Position numbers and translations under genes: made by a program
Source: Anaerolineae bacterium
GTDB lineage: Bacteria; Chloroflexota; Anaerolineae; Aggregatilineales; J027
Direction: 5' to 3'
NCBI GenBank assembly: GCA_019913005.1
Contig: JAIOHL010000016.1
Span: 1-59,242, forward strand
DNA length: 59,242 nucleotides
The notes under the pieces: generated by a model
Told to the model about the DNA's origin: nothing
The model's database searches: none
Seen by the model: only the letters and a program-made list of their open reading frames with translations
Shown here: positions 9,075 to 18,746 of the stretch, piece after piece
How positions within the stretch are numbered: the first letter of the stretch is position 1
How the letters are laid out: every line of letters begins with the position of its first letter

Positions 9075-11138
9075 ATGAGACGTATAGTACATCGCTTTAA
9101 ATTCAAAAAGGAAAAGGCAGGACAGTCTATTGTCTTGCTCGCTATTGGTTTTATAGCGCTCATTGCCTTTGTTGGTTTGGTCACCGACCTTTCACTGCTG
9201 TTTGTCCGTTACAGTGCGCTGCGTCGTGCCGTAGACTCGTCGGCGATTGCGGCAGCGGGCCAAATTCGGGAAGGCCGTGACTATGGCGACGTGGCACTTG
9301 CGGCGCGTCAATATATCGAACTGCATGGCCTCGAACCCCATCGGGTGTTTGTGGAAACCTGCGAAACCGATATTGCTGGCTGGCGCACGGGCACAGGAAC
9401 ATTTGAAGGGCAATCTGCTCATCCTGAACCGGAATCTCTTGACAATATGCCCGATACGGAATTATGCCAATGGGATAACCCGCGTAAATTGGTGCGTGTG
9501 ACGGCCCAGATTCAATCACCAACGACGTTCTTGCGCATGGTGGGCTGGACGGATATTACCCTTGAAGCCACTTCCGTTTCCGAAACGGCTGTGTTGGACG
9601 TAGCATTGGTCTTGGATAGCTCGGCTACCATGACTCAGGATACGACCCTTACAGACTATGTCGCTGCCCATGACTTTAGACAGAGTTGGATTCGCCCTGA
9701 CTGTGTACGGCCATCGTTTGAGGATCCCACTAATGTTCCGATAGATCCTGATCGCCTAAAATGGTCAGGTTGCTGTTCCAACCCCGGTCAAGGCTTGATT
9801 CGTCAAGACCCGCTTACTGGAAATTGGAATATTTGGACAGACGTCAATGGCAATGGCTCCTACGATGGGAGCGGTGAAGACGGGGTGCGTCCATTGGGTG
9901 GCAATACTGTCGCCGTACCCGATCAGAAATTTACCGATTTGATCTGCCGTCCCTTTAAAGAAGTGAAGGACGCTGCCCGCAACTTTATCCGTCGCTTGGA
10001 CTTCATCCGGGGTGACCGCGTGGCGTTGGTGACTTTTTCCCGCACAGGCAGAATCCTCGTTCCATCAATGGTGGGTTACACCGAGAACGACATCATGATG
10101 ACCTCTGAGCAGCTTGCCATGACGACCCTCAATGAACAAATGGCCCCCTACTTTGACGCTATGCCTTGGGGTACCGGGAACGCCTTCTGGGATCGGAATA
10201 ACCGCTGCCGTGAGTTGCTTGAACCTTATTGGGATTATGACCCCGCTACCGGAACGGTGGATGGGTTTGTCAGTAGTGTGTATGCACCCCAATCGGTCTA
10301 TCCTCTTGGATCCCCCGTCAATACTTCATTGGTGCGTGAATGGGCCTATGAAAGTATCGCGCCTTGTCCCGATACCAATACCGGATCGGGGATCTTTGCG
10401 GCCAATAATGCCTTAACGAACGTCGAGACGATTCGTAAGGACGCGGTGTGGGTCATCATTCTGTTGAGCGACGGTGGGGCGAACGTGACCGATAGCCCGT
10501 CTGGTTCGGCCACTTTGAGCCTACCCACCTATGGTGCGGCGGGTTTCTGCCCATGGCGGACGTTCTGCAATGGGGTCCCGTCCAATAACGCCTATGACGT
10601 ACACCCAGAATGCCCGGCTGGGAATACCGATGTAACTTCGCCGTTCTGTAATGACAACACTCCCTTGACGCGGCATTTCTGTTTGCAATGGACGAATGAC
10701 CCGGCGACGAATGGTTCACCCCAAGTGGGCAATCCTGAATGCACCCAGTCGGGCAATTACGACGCGGACGATTATGCGCGTGACTGGGCCGACTATGCCG
10801 GGTTGCAGGAAGTACGACCGGGGGTTGAAGGTAACTTTGTCGCAATCTTCACCATTGGGTTTAGTAACCAAGTCGTCACCTCACCCGTAGCGGGGCCGCT
10901 ATTGCATTACATCGCGGATGCTGGCGACAATGGATTCATTGATGACGATATTCAGCAAGACCTGCGGGACGACGGGTTCATCAACAGCAGTATTTCGCCC
11001 GGAGATCGTGGCCCATGTCAGGGGATTACGGATTATAGAACGTGGTGCGGTCAATATTTTTATGCCGATAACCTGCAATCTTTGGATGCGGTGTTTGAAG
11101 CAATCGCCAGTCGGTTGTTCACTCGTATTTCACGTTAA
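9075..11138 (+). CDS. TadG-like protein with von Willebrand A domain
   Basis: 687 residues. N-terminal TadG-type segment: GQSIVLLAIGFIALIAFVG followed by RAVDSSAIAAAGQ (residues 16-62), a membrane anchor exported by the Tad route. A von Willebrand A domain spans about 174-680: strand VALVLDSSATM with MIDAS-like D181-S-S-A-T185, later VALVTFS and AVWVIILLSDGGAN. It carries a large insert with a Ca-loop-like TDVNGNGSYDGSGEDG (about 255-270) and many cysteines. Such proteins are thought to mediate adhesion. It sits between two TadE-like genes. Confidence 0.75.
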   Translation: MRRIVHRFKFKKEKAGQSIVLLAIGFIALIAFVGLVTDLSLLFVRYSALRRAVDSSAIAAAGQIREGRDYGDVALAARQYIELHGLEPHRVFVETCETDIAGWRTGTGTFEGQSAHPEPESLDNMPDTELCQWDNPRKLVRVTAQIQSPTTFLRMVGWTDITLEATSVSETAVLDVALVLDSSATMTQDTTLTDYVAAHDFRQSWIRPDCVRPSFEDPTNVPIDPDRLKWSGCCSNPGQGLIRQDPLTGNWNIWTDVNGNGSYDGSGEDGVRPLGGNTVAVPDQKFTDLICRPFKEVKDAARNFIRRLDFIRGDRVALVTFSRTGRILVPSMVGYTENDIMMTSEQLAMTTLNEQMAPYFDAMPWGTGNAFWDRNNRCRELLEPYWDYDPATGTVDGFVSSVYAPQSVYPLGSPVNTSLVREWAYESIAPCPDTNTGSGIFAANNALTNVETIRKDAVWVIILLSDGGANVTDSPSGSATLSLPTYGAAGFCPWRTFCNGVPSNNAYDVHPECPAGNTDVTSPFCNDNTPLTRHFCLQWTNDPATNGSPQVGNPECTQSGNYDADDYARDWADYAGLQEVRPGVEGNFVAIFTIGFSNQVVTSPVAGPLLHYIADAGDNGFIDDDIQQDLRDDGFINSSISPGDRGPCQGITDYRTWCGQYFYADNLQSLDAVFEAIASRLFTRISR

Positions 11139-11178
11139 TGTGGATGTGGGTGGAGCGAGAAGGGAGCATGGTTAAACC

Positions 11179-13533
11179 ATGAATTCGAGTAAACAGGTAA
11201 CCCGAGTTAAAACAGTGCCACGACGAGGCCGACGTGGACAGACAATGGCAGAATTTGCTTTAACCCTGCCAATTGTCTTGATTCTGACGTTTGGTGTCAT
11301 TGAGTTTGCGCGGCTTTTCCAAGCATGGGTAACGCTGCAAAACTCCGCTCGTGCTGCCGTGCGTTATGGCGTCACCGGACAATGGGACCCGGAAAGCGTC
11401 CAAGACCACGTGCCCGGAGCGCCCAGTGGCCCAGTGGATGAGACCGTTTTGGATTATTTAGTACCCTGTACCGCAGGGTATGACACCATTTTTATAGACC
11501 ACTGGGGCATTGACTGTGACCCCCAAGATGACGAGCATCAGGGGTTGCGCAAAGACCTAGCCCGTTTGCCTTCGATTGTAGATCGGGCCAGAGTCGGCGC
11601 TTCTGGTATAAATCTGCGCGACGGCGATAACATTGTGGGTTTGATGTCCCCCGGTGGCCCGGTCAACAGCAGCAATAACGGGGACGAAGATAGACCAAGT
11701 TGGTTTCATGTTTGGATTTGTAGTTCACGCCCAACTATTATTACAGAACCGTACAATCCAGCCAATCCAACTTATATAAAATCGGGGCCACGTTATCAAC
11801 CCAGTGCTGATCGTCGTGATCGTCTATGCACGGTACGTGAATCCCAGACCCCACCCGGTTATGGCCCTGCTCCCAATGTCACCAACCAATATGACGCAGG
11901 TGGCCCCGGTGATATTTTGGAAGTCGTGGTGCATTACAATGCCCCGCTGATTACCCCCATGGCGGCTTTGTTGGGATGGACGGATTTGGGCGATTATGTC
12001 TATATGACGGCCCAACGTGTCGGGGTAAACGAATCGTTCCGTGCGGTGCGTGCGGTCAACTTGCCGCCCCAACTGCAACTGCCGACGTTTACACCTTCGG
12101 ATACGCCATTTCCAACCAATACCCCAATACCATCGGCATCAGCGACCTTTACGTTGCAACCCAGCCCTACCGGAACGGCGACCTCTAGCGCGACAGCTAC
12201 CGCCACTTCGACACCCGACTGCACCCGTTTGAGCATCGTTGCCAATAGCGTGATTGTCGGGACGAACAATGTCACGGTACAGGTTCAAAACACTGACCCG
12301 GCCCCGTGGTACATTTCGCAGGCGACCATTCACTGGCGTCAATGGGTCAGCGGCAGCATGATCTTAGCGGCGACGGGTATCTCTAGCCCGCTGCGTACCG
12401 ATCACTGGACGGGTACCCAATTGGGTAGTGGTGTTCCCAACGGCTATGGCGATACCATCCTAAATTCCAGTACACCGGGGTGGAATAACAACAACTACCT
12501 CCGCCAGTTCGCGGGTAATTCGACGACGACGTGGCGTATCCGCTTCACGAATGGACCAAACCCGTTGTCGGCACATTACAACGCCAACAGCTTCTATGGA
12601 TCGAGACTGCGTTTTGAAGGTGGCACGGGCAACATCTGCGAGATACCCTTCCCCGGTCAAGCCCCGTCCGCTACACCGAATGCGACGGCTACCAGCACAC
12701 CTATCCCGAACTGCTCGGACTTCACGGTACGCTTCGAACGCTTTGACCCGTCGGGTGTGGTTGTCTTCCGCGTCCAAAACGTTGGGCCAAACACGGCTAC
12801 CATCAACGGGTTTAGCATCAACTGGCGTGTTCTCGCTGGTTTGTCTGGCAGTATGCATATCCAGCAAATTCAAGTCGGAGGTGCCTCGTTTGGCGATCCG
12901 CTGAACGTAATCATGTGGTTAACCGGTTCGCCACGCGACTATACACCCGCCACGACCTATATGCCGAATCCGCCCGGTACACCGCGCGAAGGCGTGTGGC
13001 AGCGTGCGCCAATGGTCAATGCTGGCTCAACGACCTTTATGTGGGTGGACTTTGACGGTCTCGGTGGTGTGCAATCACTGAACTACTATGGTGCGGCTGG
13101 CTCGGACTTCAACAACTCGGCGCTCTACTTTGAAGGCTGCCCGGCTGTCATAGTGCCGCCGCTGCCAACCCCGACGCCGACCTATACGCCGACCAATACG
13201 CCGACGCCGACCCAGACCCGGACGCCATCGAATACGCCGACGCGGACAAATACGCCGCCAGCGACTAACACACGGACGAACACGCCGACCCGGACGCCGA
13301 CGCCGACTGGCCCAACGCCGACCTTTACACGGACGAATACCCGGACGGCCACCAATACGGCCACCAATACGCGGACGCCGTCCAATACGCCGACGAGAAC
13401 ACCAACTCGGCCCACCAATACACCGACCCTAGTGGTGCCCTCCAATACGCCGACCCGGACACCTACACCGCGTCCGCCCACCTCAACCCCAACCCAGCCA
13501 CCACCACCGACGGTCTGCGTGGACTGCGCATAA
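11179..13533 (+). CDS. TadE-like protein with repeat domains and Thr/Pro stalk
   Basis: 784 residues. TadE signature [14 protein letters not shown] and a hydrophobic helix at about 17-45, then an extracellular segment to about 300, a Ser/Thr/Pro linker, two related domains starting at Cys348 and Cys512 (each about 150 residues, with W/Q-V-x-N-x-x-P and I-x-W-R motifs), and a Thr/Pro-rich stalk of about 115 residues made of TPT-type repeats (DNA 13167-13500), ending CVDCA. Far longer than ordinary TadE proteins. The stalk looks like a glycosylated or wall-spanning spacer. Last gene of the three; a strong terminator follows. The repeat domains may be sugar- or surface-binding beta-sandwiches (inference). 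Confidence 0.7.
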   Translation: MNSSKQVTRVKTVPRRGRRGQTMAEFALTLPIVLILTFGVIEFARLFQAWVTLQNSARAAVRYGVTGQWDPESVQDHVPGAPSGPVDETVLDYLVPCTAGYDTIFIDHWGIDCDPQDDEHQGLRKDLARLPSIVDRARVGASGINLRDGDNIVGLMSPGGPVNSSNNGDEDRPSWFHVWICSSRPTIITEPYNPANPTYIKSGPRYQPSADRRDRLCTVRESQTPPGYGPAPNVTNQYDAGGPGDILEVVVHYNAPLITPMAALLGWTDLGDYVYMTAQRVGVNESFRAVRAVNLPPQLQLPTFTPSDTPFPTNTPIPSASATFTLQPSPTGTATSSATATATSTPDCTRLSIVANSVIVGTNNVTVQVQNTDPAPWYISQATIHWRQWVSGSMILAATGISSPLRTDHWTGTQLGSGVPNGYGDTILNSSTPGWNNNNYLRQFAGNSTTTWRIRFTNGPNPLSAHYNANSFYGSRLRFEGGTGNICEIPFPGQAPSATPNATATSTPIPNCSDFTVRFERFDPSGVVVFRVQNVGPNTATINGFSINWRVLAGLSGSMHIQQIQVGGASFGDPLNVIMWLTGSPRDYTPATTYMPNPPGTPREGVWQRAPMVNAGSTTFMWVDFDGLGGVQSLNYYGAAGSDFNNSALYFEGCPAVIVPPLPTPTPTYTPTNTPTPTQTRTPSNTPTRTNTPPATNTRTNTPTRTPTPTGPTPTFTRTNTRTATNTATNTRTPSNTPTRTPTRPTNTPTLVVPSNTPTRTPTPRPPTSTPTQPPPPTVCVDCA
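13167..13500 (+). repeat. Low-complexity Thr/Pro-coding repeat
   Basis: Imperfect tandem 6- to 12-base units of ACGCCGACC / ACGCGGACG type encode the TPT/NTPTRT stalk of the preceding protein. Units stay in frame throughout. Such tracts are prone to length variation. Confidence 0.8.
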
Positions 13534-13546
13534 CCAAAATCACAAT

Positions 13547-13572
13547 AGGGTGACCGACAAAAAAGTCACCCT
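13547..13572. terminator. Hairpin after the Tad-like genes
   Basis: Perfect 8-bp stem AGGGTGAC (13547-13554) and GTCACCCT (13565-13572), 10-base A-rich loop. No T tract follows on the plus strand, so it may assist the stronger hairpin downstream. Confidence 0.5.
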
Positions 13573-13588
13573 CCCTTCTCCATCAACC

Positions 13589-13627
13589 AAAATGCCCCAG
13601 AAAATCTTCTAGGGCATTTTATTTTTT
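13589..13627. terminator. Strong, probably bidirectional terminator
   Basis: Stem AAAATGCCC (13589-13597) with GGGCATTTT (13612-13620), extended inside by AGAA/TTCT, then ATTTTTT. It serves the plus-strand Tad-like genes and, through its A/T-rich flanks, possibly the minus-strand acyl-CoA ligase operon converging on it. Confidence 0.85.
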
Positions 13628-13648
13628 GTATATCAAATTTAATATTCA

Positions 13649-13688
13649 AGCCCCTCGCCACATTGGAGAGGGGTTGGGGGTGAGGTTG
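13649..13688. repeat. GC-skewed hairpin, possible dispersed-repeat relic
   Basis: CCCCTC (13651-13656) pairs with GAGGGG (13668-13673) and is followed by a G-rich TTGGGGGTGAGG run. I associate similar hairpins with dispersed intergenic repeats in filamentous Chloroflexota, but only one copy is visible here. Confidence 0.35.
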
Positions 13689-13707
13689 GTCTTTCCTGAA
13701 TGCCGTC

Positions 13708-15474
13708 CTACTGATTTTCGGATTTTTCGCGGGCTTCGATTTCCATTTGGGCCAATTGACGGCGCAAAATCTTCCCCACTGTCGTCTTGGGCAGTTCTTT
13801 CACAAACTCAATGCGCGTCGGTACTTCATACCGGGCAAGGCGCTCGCCAGCAAACGCGATGAGTTCCTTATCGGTGGCTTGCATATCGGGTTTCAGCACT
13901 ACCCACGCCTTGAGCGCTTCCTGACCCACTTTATCAGGATCAGGATGGGGCACTGCCGCTACACCAACTTCCAATACCGCTGGATGTTCGTTCAGTACAT
14001 CTTCAACATTGCGCGGATAGACATTAAACCCGCCAATCAGCGCCATATCTTTCTTGCGGTCTACGATATAAAAATAGCCATCCTCGTCCATACGGGCAAT
14101 GTCCCCTGTATACAGCCAGCGTTTACCATTTTTGTCCGTGCGGATGACATTGGTGGTTTCGGTAGGCATGTTGTGATAGCCGACCATGATTTGTGGCCCT
14201 GCCATGCACAACTCGCCCGGTTCGCCCACAGGCATCTCTGTTTCACCATCTTCTAGGCTGACAATTTTCATTTCCATGTCGGGTAGCGGCAAACCAATCG
14301 AGCCGATCCGATTTTCGCCCCGTAATGGATTGACATGAGTCGCGGTGGGGGCTTCGCTCATGCCAAACCCCTCAGCAATGACCCCACCGGAAAGTTCCTC
14401 AAAACGCCGTTTGGTCGCAGGGGGCAGGGGAGCCGAACCACTGATACAGGCCCGAATAGATTTAAGGCTGACCTCACCCGCGATCACTTTGGGATGGTTG
14501 TTGATGGAGTTGTAGAGGGCCGGTACGCCCATAAATTGGGTGGGTTTATAGCGGTTAATGCAGTCCAACACCTCATCAATTTCGCGGGCATTCGGCACAA
14601 GCACCATCAAGCCGCCCATATAGACGCAGAAACTCAACACGGCGACCATGCCAAAGACATGGAACATCGGGATGGCTGCCAATGAAATTTCCTCTTGACT
14701 CGGCCCATCCCCCACAAGCCATGCGTTGCACATGAGGGTGTTGGCGACTAATGCCTGATGGGTTGCCATTGCAGCTTTGGCTACCCCTGTTGTCCCACCC
14801 GTGTACTGAAAAATCGCAGTGTCGCTGGCTTTGACCTCAACGTTGGGGCGCTTGCCTGCGTTTTTGGTCAAAATGGCTTGGAACCAATCGTCATTGGGTT
14901 GAAGCTGCTCCACCCGATGGCCTGTTTTCTTCTCTTTGGCAATGGTAAACAGCGTCTTGGCCGGGCCGGGCAGATATTCTTTGATGTTGGTCACAATGAT
15001 GTTTTTGACATCGGTCTCAGCTTGAATTTGTTTCAACATCGGGTAAAACAAAGTCAGCGAAATCGCCACCTTCGCGCCGCTGTCTTTCAATTGTTCCGCC
15101 ATCCGTTTGGGGGGATAGGTTGGATTAGTCGCCGCAACCACCCCGCCTGCCTTGAGGATGGCATAGAAACTAATCACAAATTGGACGCAGTTCGGCATGA
15201 TAATCGCTACCCGATCCCCTTTTTGTAGGCCCATTTCTACCAGCCCTTGCGCCAACGCATCCGAAAGGGCATCGGCCTGCTGATAGGACAAGGTGGAATT
15301 GATACGACCCACCACTGGCAAATGGGCCGAAGTCAGCGTGATGGGGTTGTTGGGGAATTTCTTGGCACTCTGGCGCAGAAATTCATGCAGCGGGTGCTCG
15401 GGATAGGGGGCAAGCGAAGAGGGTACTTTCTCATCGTAGTGTTTTGTCCACGGGCGGTCAGTATACGTCACCAT
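13708..15474 (-). CDS. Long-chain fatty acid CoA ligase (AMP-binding)
   Basis: 588 residues, typical for FadD-type enzymes, which activate a fatty acid to its CoA thioester through an acyl-adenylate. Motifs: phosphate-binding YTGGTTGVAK (224-233), adenine-region GFGMSEAPTA, hinge-region YTGDIARMDEDGY with VDRKKDM, and the C-terminal catalytic-lysine motif PKTTVGKILRR. An AGGAG ribosome site precedes the ATG. Last gene of a minus-strand unit with a thioesterase and a CoA-transferase subunit, pointing to acyl-CoA metabolism. Chain-length preference cannot be read from the sequence. Confidence 0.9.
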   Translation of the reverse strand: MVTYTDRPWTKHYDEKVPSSLAPYPEHPLHEFLRQSAKKFPNNPITLTSAHLPVVGRINSTLSYQQADALSDALAQGLVEMGLQKGDRVAIIMPNCVQFVISFYAILKAGGVVAATNPTYPPKRMAEQLKDSGAKVAISLTLFYPMLKQIQAETDVKNIIVTNIKEYLPGPAKTLFTIAKEKKTGHRVEQLQPNDDWFQAILTKNAGKRPNVEVKASDTAIFQYTGGTTGVAKAAMATHQALVANTLMCNAWLVGDGPSQEEISLAAIPMFHVFGMVAVLSFCVYMGGLMVLVPNAREIDEVLDCINRYKPTQFMGVPALYNSINNHPKVIAGEVSLKSIRACISGSAPLPPATKRRFEELSGGVIAEGFGMSEAPTATHVNPLRGENRIGSIGLPLPDMEMKIVSLEDGETEMPVGEPGELCMAGPQIMVGYHNMPTETTNVIRTDKNGKRWLYTGDIARMDEDGYFYIVDRKKDMALIGGFNVYPRNVEDVLNEHPAVLEVGVAAVPHPDPDKVGQEALKAWVVLKPDMQATDKELIAFAGERLARYEVPTRIEFVKELPKTTVGKILRRQLAQMEIEAREKSENQ

Positions 15475-15521
15475 AATTTTTATACTCCTAAACTAATGTT
15501 ATTTTTTAACAAGCGATGATT

Positions 15522-15953
15522 TCATGAAAGGTTTGGGTTCGGCGACCAGCGCTCCACCCAATCTTCGGGGATGCGGGTCACTTTGCCATCTTGGGTAATG
15601 CAGATATGGCGGGTCACACCCGTGACGTGCATGGTGCCATCAGCGGGGTTGAAAATTTCATAACCAAACACGATGCGGCGGCTTTTGACTTCCTCAACCC
15701 ACACCCGCACAGTGACTTGCTGCCCATAAAGCGCTGGTGATAGATAACGTAGATTGACCTCGCTAACGGCCAAAAAGAAACCCGCCTTTTCAAAATCGGC
15801 ATAATTCGCTCCAATTGCCCGGGAATAGGCGCTGCGGCCTTCTTCGCAATAGGCCAAGTAGTTGGCATGATGGACAATCCGCATGGCGTCGGTTTCAAAA
15901 TAGCGTACATAAAAGGTGATTTCATGAAAACGATGGTTGGGCGGTGGTGGCAA
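15522..15953 (-). CDS. Acyl-CoA thioesterase, YbgC/4HBT hotdog family
   Basis: 143 residues, the usual length of a single hotdog-fold thioesterase that hydrolyses acyl-CoA to free acid and CoA. The N-terminus carries the family signature RYFETDAMRIVHHANYL, with catalytic Asp22, followed by a helix EEGRSAYSRAIG; later strands read LRYLSPALYGQQVTVRVWV. It lies between the CoA-transferase subunit (24 bp upstream) and the acyl-CoA ligase (47 bp downstream) on the same strand, consistent with one operon. Confidence 0.9.
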   Translation of the reverse strand: MPPPPNHRFHEITFYVRYFETDAMRIVHHANYLAYCEEGRSAYSRAIGANYADFEKAGFFLAVSEVNLRYLSPALYGQQVTVRVWVEEVKSRRIVFGYEIFNPADGTMHVTGVTRHICITQDGKVTRIPEDWVERWSPNPNLS

Positions 15954-15977
15954 AATTGATCTCTCCCAGTGGTTGAA

Positions 15978-16796
15978 TTAAAGTGCATTTTCAGCAGCAA
16001 GTATATCGCGCAGCAAATCTCGGCGGGCAGTTCCCCCCAACATTTCGAGTTTTCGCACGCCGAGGGGGTCAATTTCTTCGCGCAATAGGCGGATTTCTTC
16101 GTCGGTGGGGACGGGTGTCTCATGTACATCCGGCGCGATTTCCAATTCAAAGCCCGTCTTCTTTTGGATGCGTTCAATGCTTTCACCGGGGTGATAGGTG
16201 AGCAGGCGCATTCGCCTATTGGCCCAGTCAAACTGACCTAAATCGCTAATCAGATACCGCGCTCCCTGTCCCCGCCGCCGTTCTGCCGTATGCCCCAAGC
16301 CGCTGATAAAGTCGAGTTTTTCCACAAAGGTCACACGAGAATGGCGCGGCACATACAGGTAAATCTGATCGGAAAAGACGGTGACATCTGGGATACCACC
16401 TGTGCCGGGGAGCCGCATTCGTGGATGGGTATAGTCCTCCCCAAAGGCCACATTATTAAAATTACCCACCCTATCTACCTGTGCCGGGCGAAAATATTCT
16501 TTCATATGCAGCGAGGGCAAAACATCCGCCACTGCCGATACAAACCCAACATTCATGACCGATTTGCCCAACCAGAGTGCTTCAATCGTGGCGACACCCA
16601 GCGGGGCAGATTCAAAACAAATGCCTTGTCCAATCGCCGAACCATAGGCCACGTTGGGTGCATGGGTTTTGGAAGCCAATATATAACCCGCCACCACTAA
16701 TGGGGTTGCCAAGCCCTGTGCCAATAAATCACCATCCTGAATTTGGCGCGAAATACAAACCGAAATCAGTTCGTCAACAGTGTAGGCGGTGAACAT
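15978..16796 (-). CDS. Class I CoA-transferase, beta subunit
   Basis: 272 residues, resembling the beta subunit of glutaconate-type CoA-transferases, which move CoA between carboxylic acids through a glutamyl-CoA intermediate. Diagnostic are the N-terminal DELISVCISRQIQDGD, FESAPLG with the likely catalytic Glu, and RPAQVDRVGNFNN followed by LPGTGGIPDV. The ATG at 16796 has GGGAG upstream; a TTG at 16814 would add six residues. Notably no alpha subunit is adjacent: the only alpha-type gene in the window is at 42755, on the other strand. First gene of the operon with the thioesterase and ligase. Confidence 0.85.
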   Translation of the reverse strand: MFTAYTVDELISVCISRQIQDGDLLAQGLATPLVVAGYILASKTHAPNVAYGSAIGQGICFESAPLGVATIEALWLGKSVMNVGFVSAVADVLPSLHMKEYFRPAQVDRVGNFNNVAFGEDYTHPRMRLPGTGGIPDVTVFSDQIYLYVPRHSRVTFVEKLDFISGLGHTAERRRGQGARYLISDLGQFDWANRRMRLLTYHPGESIERIQKKTGFELEIAPDVHETPVPTDEEIRLLREEIDPLGVRKLEMLGGTARRDLLRDILAAENAL

Positions 16797-16910
16797 GGCA
16801 ATAAATTCTCCCAAACCGAGATTTGATTTTTTAAGTATAGCCTTGAAAAGTTGGGGAAAGCAAAAAATGAGGGGCAGCTTAAAGCAAATCTCATTTCAGT
16901 TGATACGTGA

Positions 16911-16944
16911 ACCTAAGTTCAGCACAGCGGCTTTAGCCCCGTGT
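16911..16944 (-). repeat. Dispersed repeat copy A
   Basis: About 34 bp reading, on the plus strand, CTAAGTTCAGCACAGCGGC then TTTAGCCCCGTGT. It closely matches copy B at 40841-40872. The CACrGCGGCTTTAGCCC(C)GTG part can fold into a hairpin. It lies about 50 bp beyond the stop codon of the minus-strand lipoprotein gene. Confidence 0.6.
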
Positions 16945-16993
16945 GATAATGGCTCAAACAAAGTGAGATATGCTACCACCGCCCTGACGGAAA

Positions 16994-18343
16994 CTAGCCC
17001 TGTGTCACAATCCATGCCAGCCAATCGGCGGTCAATTCTTCAAACGATTTATCCAAAATGTCTTGGCAGGCCTCCTCTAACGTTTTTTCGACGGCCATGC
17101 TCTTGACCCATTCATTCCGCTTCGCTTGACCATAGGTGGCATCAATATAATAAACAAATGTTCCGGCCTGAAGACCAGCGGCGTAATCTTGGGCTGAAGG
17201 CTCAATCTCCCACCCGGCCATCGCTTCCCAGTCTTGCATTTGCGGGGCATCTGCATCAGGCTCGACCCCCTCTGTTGTGCCTAGCACGATTCCGGCCATT
17301 TCTGAAAGCTGATTGTTGCGGCGCGGTACGGTCATAAACTCTTTCATCACGAGCATTTGCGCTGTGCCTTCGACCACCCACTGCGGATAATTTCCGATGG
17401 TGTCGCCTGCCAATTGATAGAGCAGGCGGTAGACTAACTGACCCGCTATGACCTCATCATCGGGGGGCAGTTCGGTATTCACATCTTGCGAAAAGCGCAA
17501 TGCTTCGGCGGGGCGATTCCAGACCCATAAGACATGTAAATAGGTGATGTCCACCATTGAACGCAGCGCATCCGGATATTCGTACACCTTGAGATTTAGT
17601 GCTTCAGTCGGTTCAATGTCCAATTCACGGCTGACGATGGTATAGATACCGGGGATATTTTCCGCCAAAACAGTCGCGGCTTTGCTAGTCCCTGTGATTG
17701 GGCCATAGTCGGGCAGATAGTAGATGCGGATTTTTTCGGTGCCGTCACTGGGCTGATCGGCTGTCCAATCGCTTCCATTGCGATGGAGGTTAATCACTTG
17801 CCATGCCTCCCCTGCAAACAACCAGCGTGTACTGTCAGCCGACTCCCGATAAAAATGGACGGTAATGGTCGAGCCACCGGAACCCATATCGCTGACTTCG
17901 GCCTCACCCGATCCGCGCCATTTAACGGACATCCGCGCAAACGATTCCTCTTCGCTCGGGGCGCTGATCGAACTGAGGGTGATGTCAAATGAATGGGGTG
18001 GTTGTTTGGCCCACGCCTCCGCCCAACGCCGCTGCTCGGTGGTGAACAGCGGATCACCCGGCCAAATATTTTCCATGTATTTGTCCACATCCCCAGCGAC
18101 AATGGCGAGTTCCATCTGCGCGGTGGTCAGGGCCAGTTCGCTTTCAACATCGGGCAGAGGGGTGGGTGTTTCTCGACTGCGCGGTGTGTTGGTTGGGTTG
18201 GCAAAGGCGGTTTGGGCAAGGGCAGCACGGTCAAGATTGGGGGTCGCGGTTGGCTCGGTGTCCCCATCATCTTTACAAGCGCTTAAAATCAACAGGCCGA
18301 ATAATAGAAGACTCAGAGCAAAAGACATTTTTTTGAGAAGCAT
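16994..18343 (-). CDS. Lipoprotein with degenerate gluzincin-like domain
   Basis: 449 residues. A signal peptide with lipobox LSAC (Cys23) predicts a lipid anchor; a Thr/Pro linker follows to about residue 65. Residues about 68-190 resemble a small NTF2-like or cystatin-like domain; about 205-440 resemble peptidase MA-like (gluzincin) proteins, including YPQWVVEGTAQ. But the place of the zinc-binding HExxH is YRLLY at 305-309, lacking both histidines and the glutamate, so it is probably catalytically dead. The ATG at 18343 is chosen over a TTG at 18358 because GGGAG precedes it. Function unknown; binding or scaffolding is possible. Confidence 0.65.
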   Translation of the reverse strand: MLLKKMSFALSLLLFGLLILSACKDDGDTEPTATPNLDRAALAQTAFANPTNTPRSRETPTPLPDVESELALTTAQMELAIVAGDVDKYMENIWPGDPLFTTEQRRWAEAWAKQPPHSFDITLSSISAPSEEESFARMSVKWRGSGEAEVSDMGSGGSTITVHFYRESADSTRWLFAGEAWQVINLHRNGSDWTADQPSDGTEKIRIYYLPDYGPITGTSKAATVLAENIPGIYTIVSRELDIEPTEALNLKVYEYPDALRSMVDITYLHVLWVWNRPAEALRFSQDVNTELPPDDEVIAGQLVYRLLYQLAGDTIGNYPQWVVEGTAQMLVMKEFMTVPRRNNQLSEMAGIVLGTTEGVEPDADAPQMQDWEAMAGWEIEPSAQDYAAGLQAGTFVYYIDATYGQAKRNEWVKSMAVEKTLEEACQDILDKSFEELTADWLAWIVTQG

Positions 18344-18430
18344 TACACCGTCTCCCAAATGGCAGCGTGGTCACTATATTTCTACTAGCCCAAAGCCCGC
18401 AAAAGGTTCAGTTTTAGAGCAGCCGCTTGC

Positions 18431-18730
18431 TTAGAATAGTCGCTCGACACCGACAACAACCAGCATCGGGCATAGCACGCAAAAATAGATGAAATGCAGG
18501 AAGATGGCAAACATCAGCAGTGTGCGCCCAAACGCCCGGGTAGCATAGTGTTTTTGGCGTTGATAGTAGAGGCCGATCAGTAGTCCCGTCATCGGCAGTG
18601 TGGAGATGATGACGATAAAGACCGTCGCAAAGGGGCCAAGCCCCACCTGCTGCAATGTAAGGTTTTCTACTACACGCGGCGGTGGGGATTTGCGACGGAC
18701 AGGCAGCCGAGATTGCGTTTGATTAGACAT
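18431..18730 (-). CDS. Small two-helix membrane protein downstream of rpoD
   Basis: 99 residues; unrecognised. A basic, Pro-rich cytoplasmic start (about 1-25) is followed by two strongly hydrophobic segments (about 34-55 and 70-95). It starts 16 bp after the rpoD stop codon and is probably cotranscribed with dnaG-rpoD. No functional motif is visible. Confidence 0.6.
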   Translation of the reverse strand: MSNQTQSRLPVRRKSPPPRVVENLTLQQVGLGPFATVFIVIISTLPMTGLLIGLYYQRQKHYATRAFGRTLLMFAIFLHFIYFCVLCPMLVVVGVERLF

Positions 18731-18746
18731 AAGATATGCCTATCGT

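Noticed and set aside
13182-13481. Minus-strand 99-residue Val/Gly-rich frame
   Set aside because: It is an artefact of the Thr/Pro-coding repeat read backwards.
13167-13500. CRISPR-like or satellite repeat
   Set aside because: Units are short, lack spacers of uniform length, and are in frame within a coding sequence.
17865-18434. 189-residue plus-strand frame opposite the lipoprotein gene
   Set aside because: No ribosome site or domain; the opposite strand has a clear signal peptide and lipobox.
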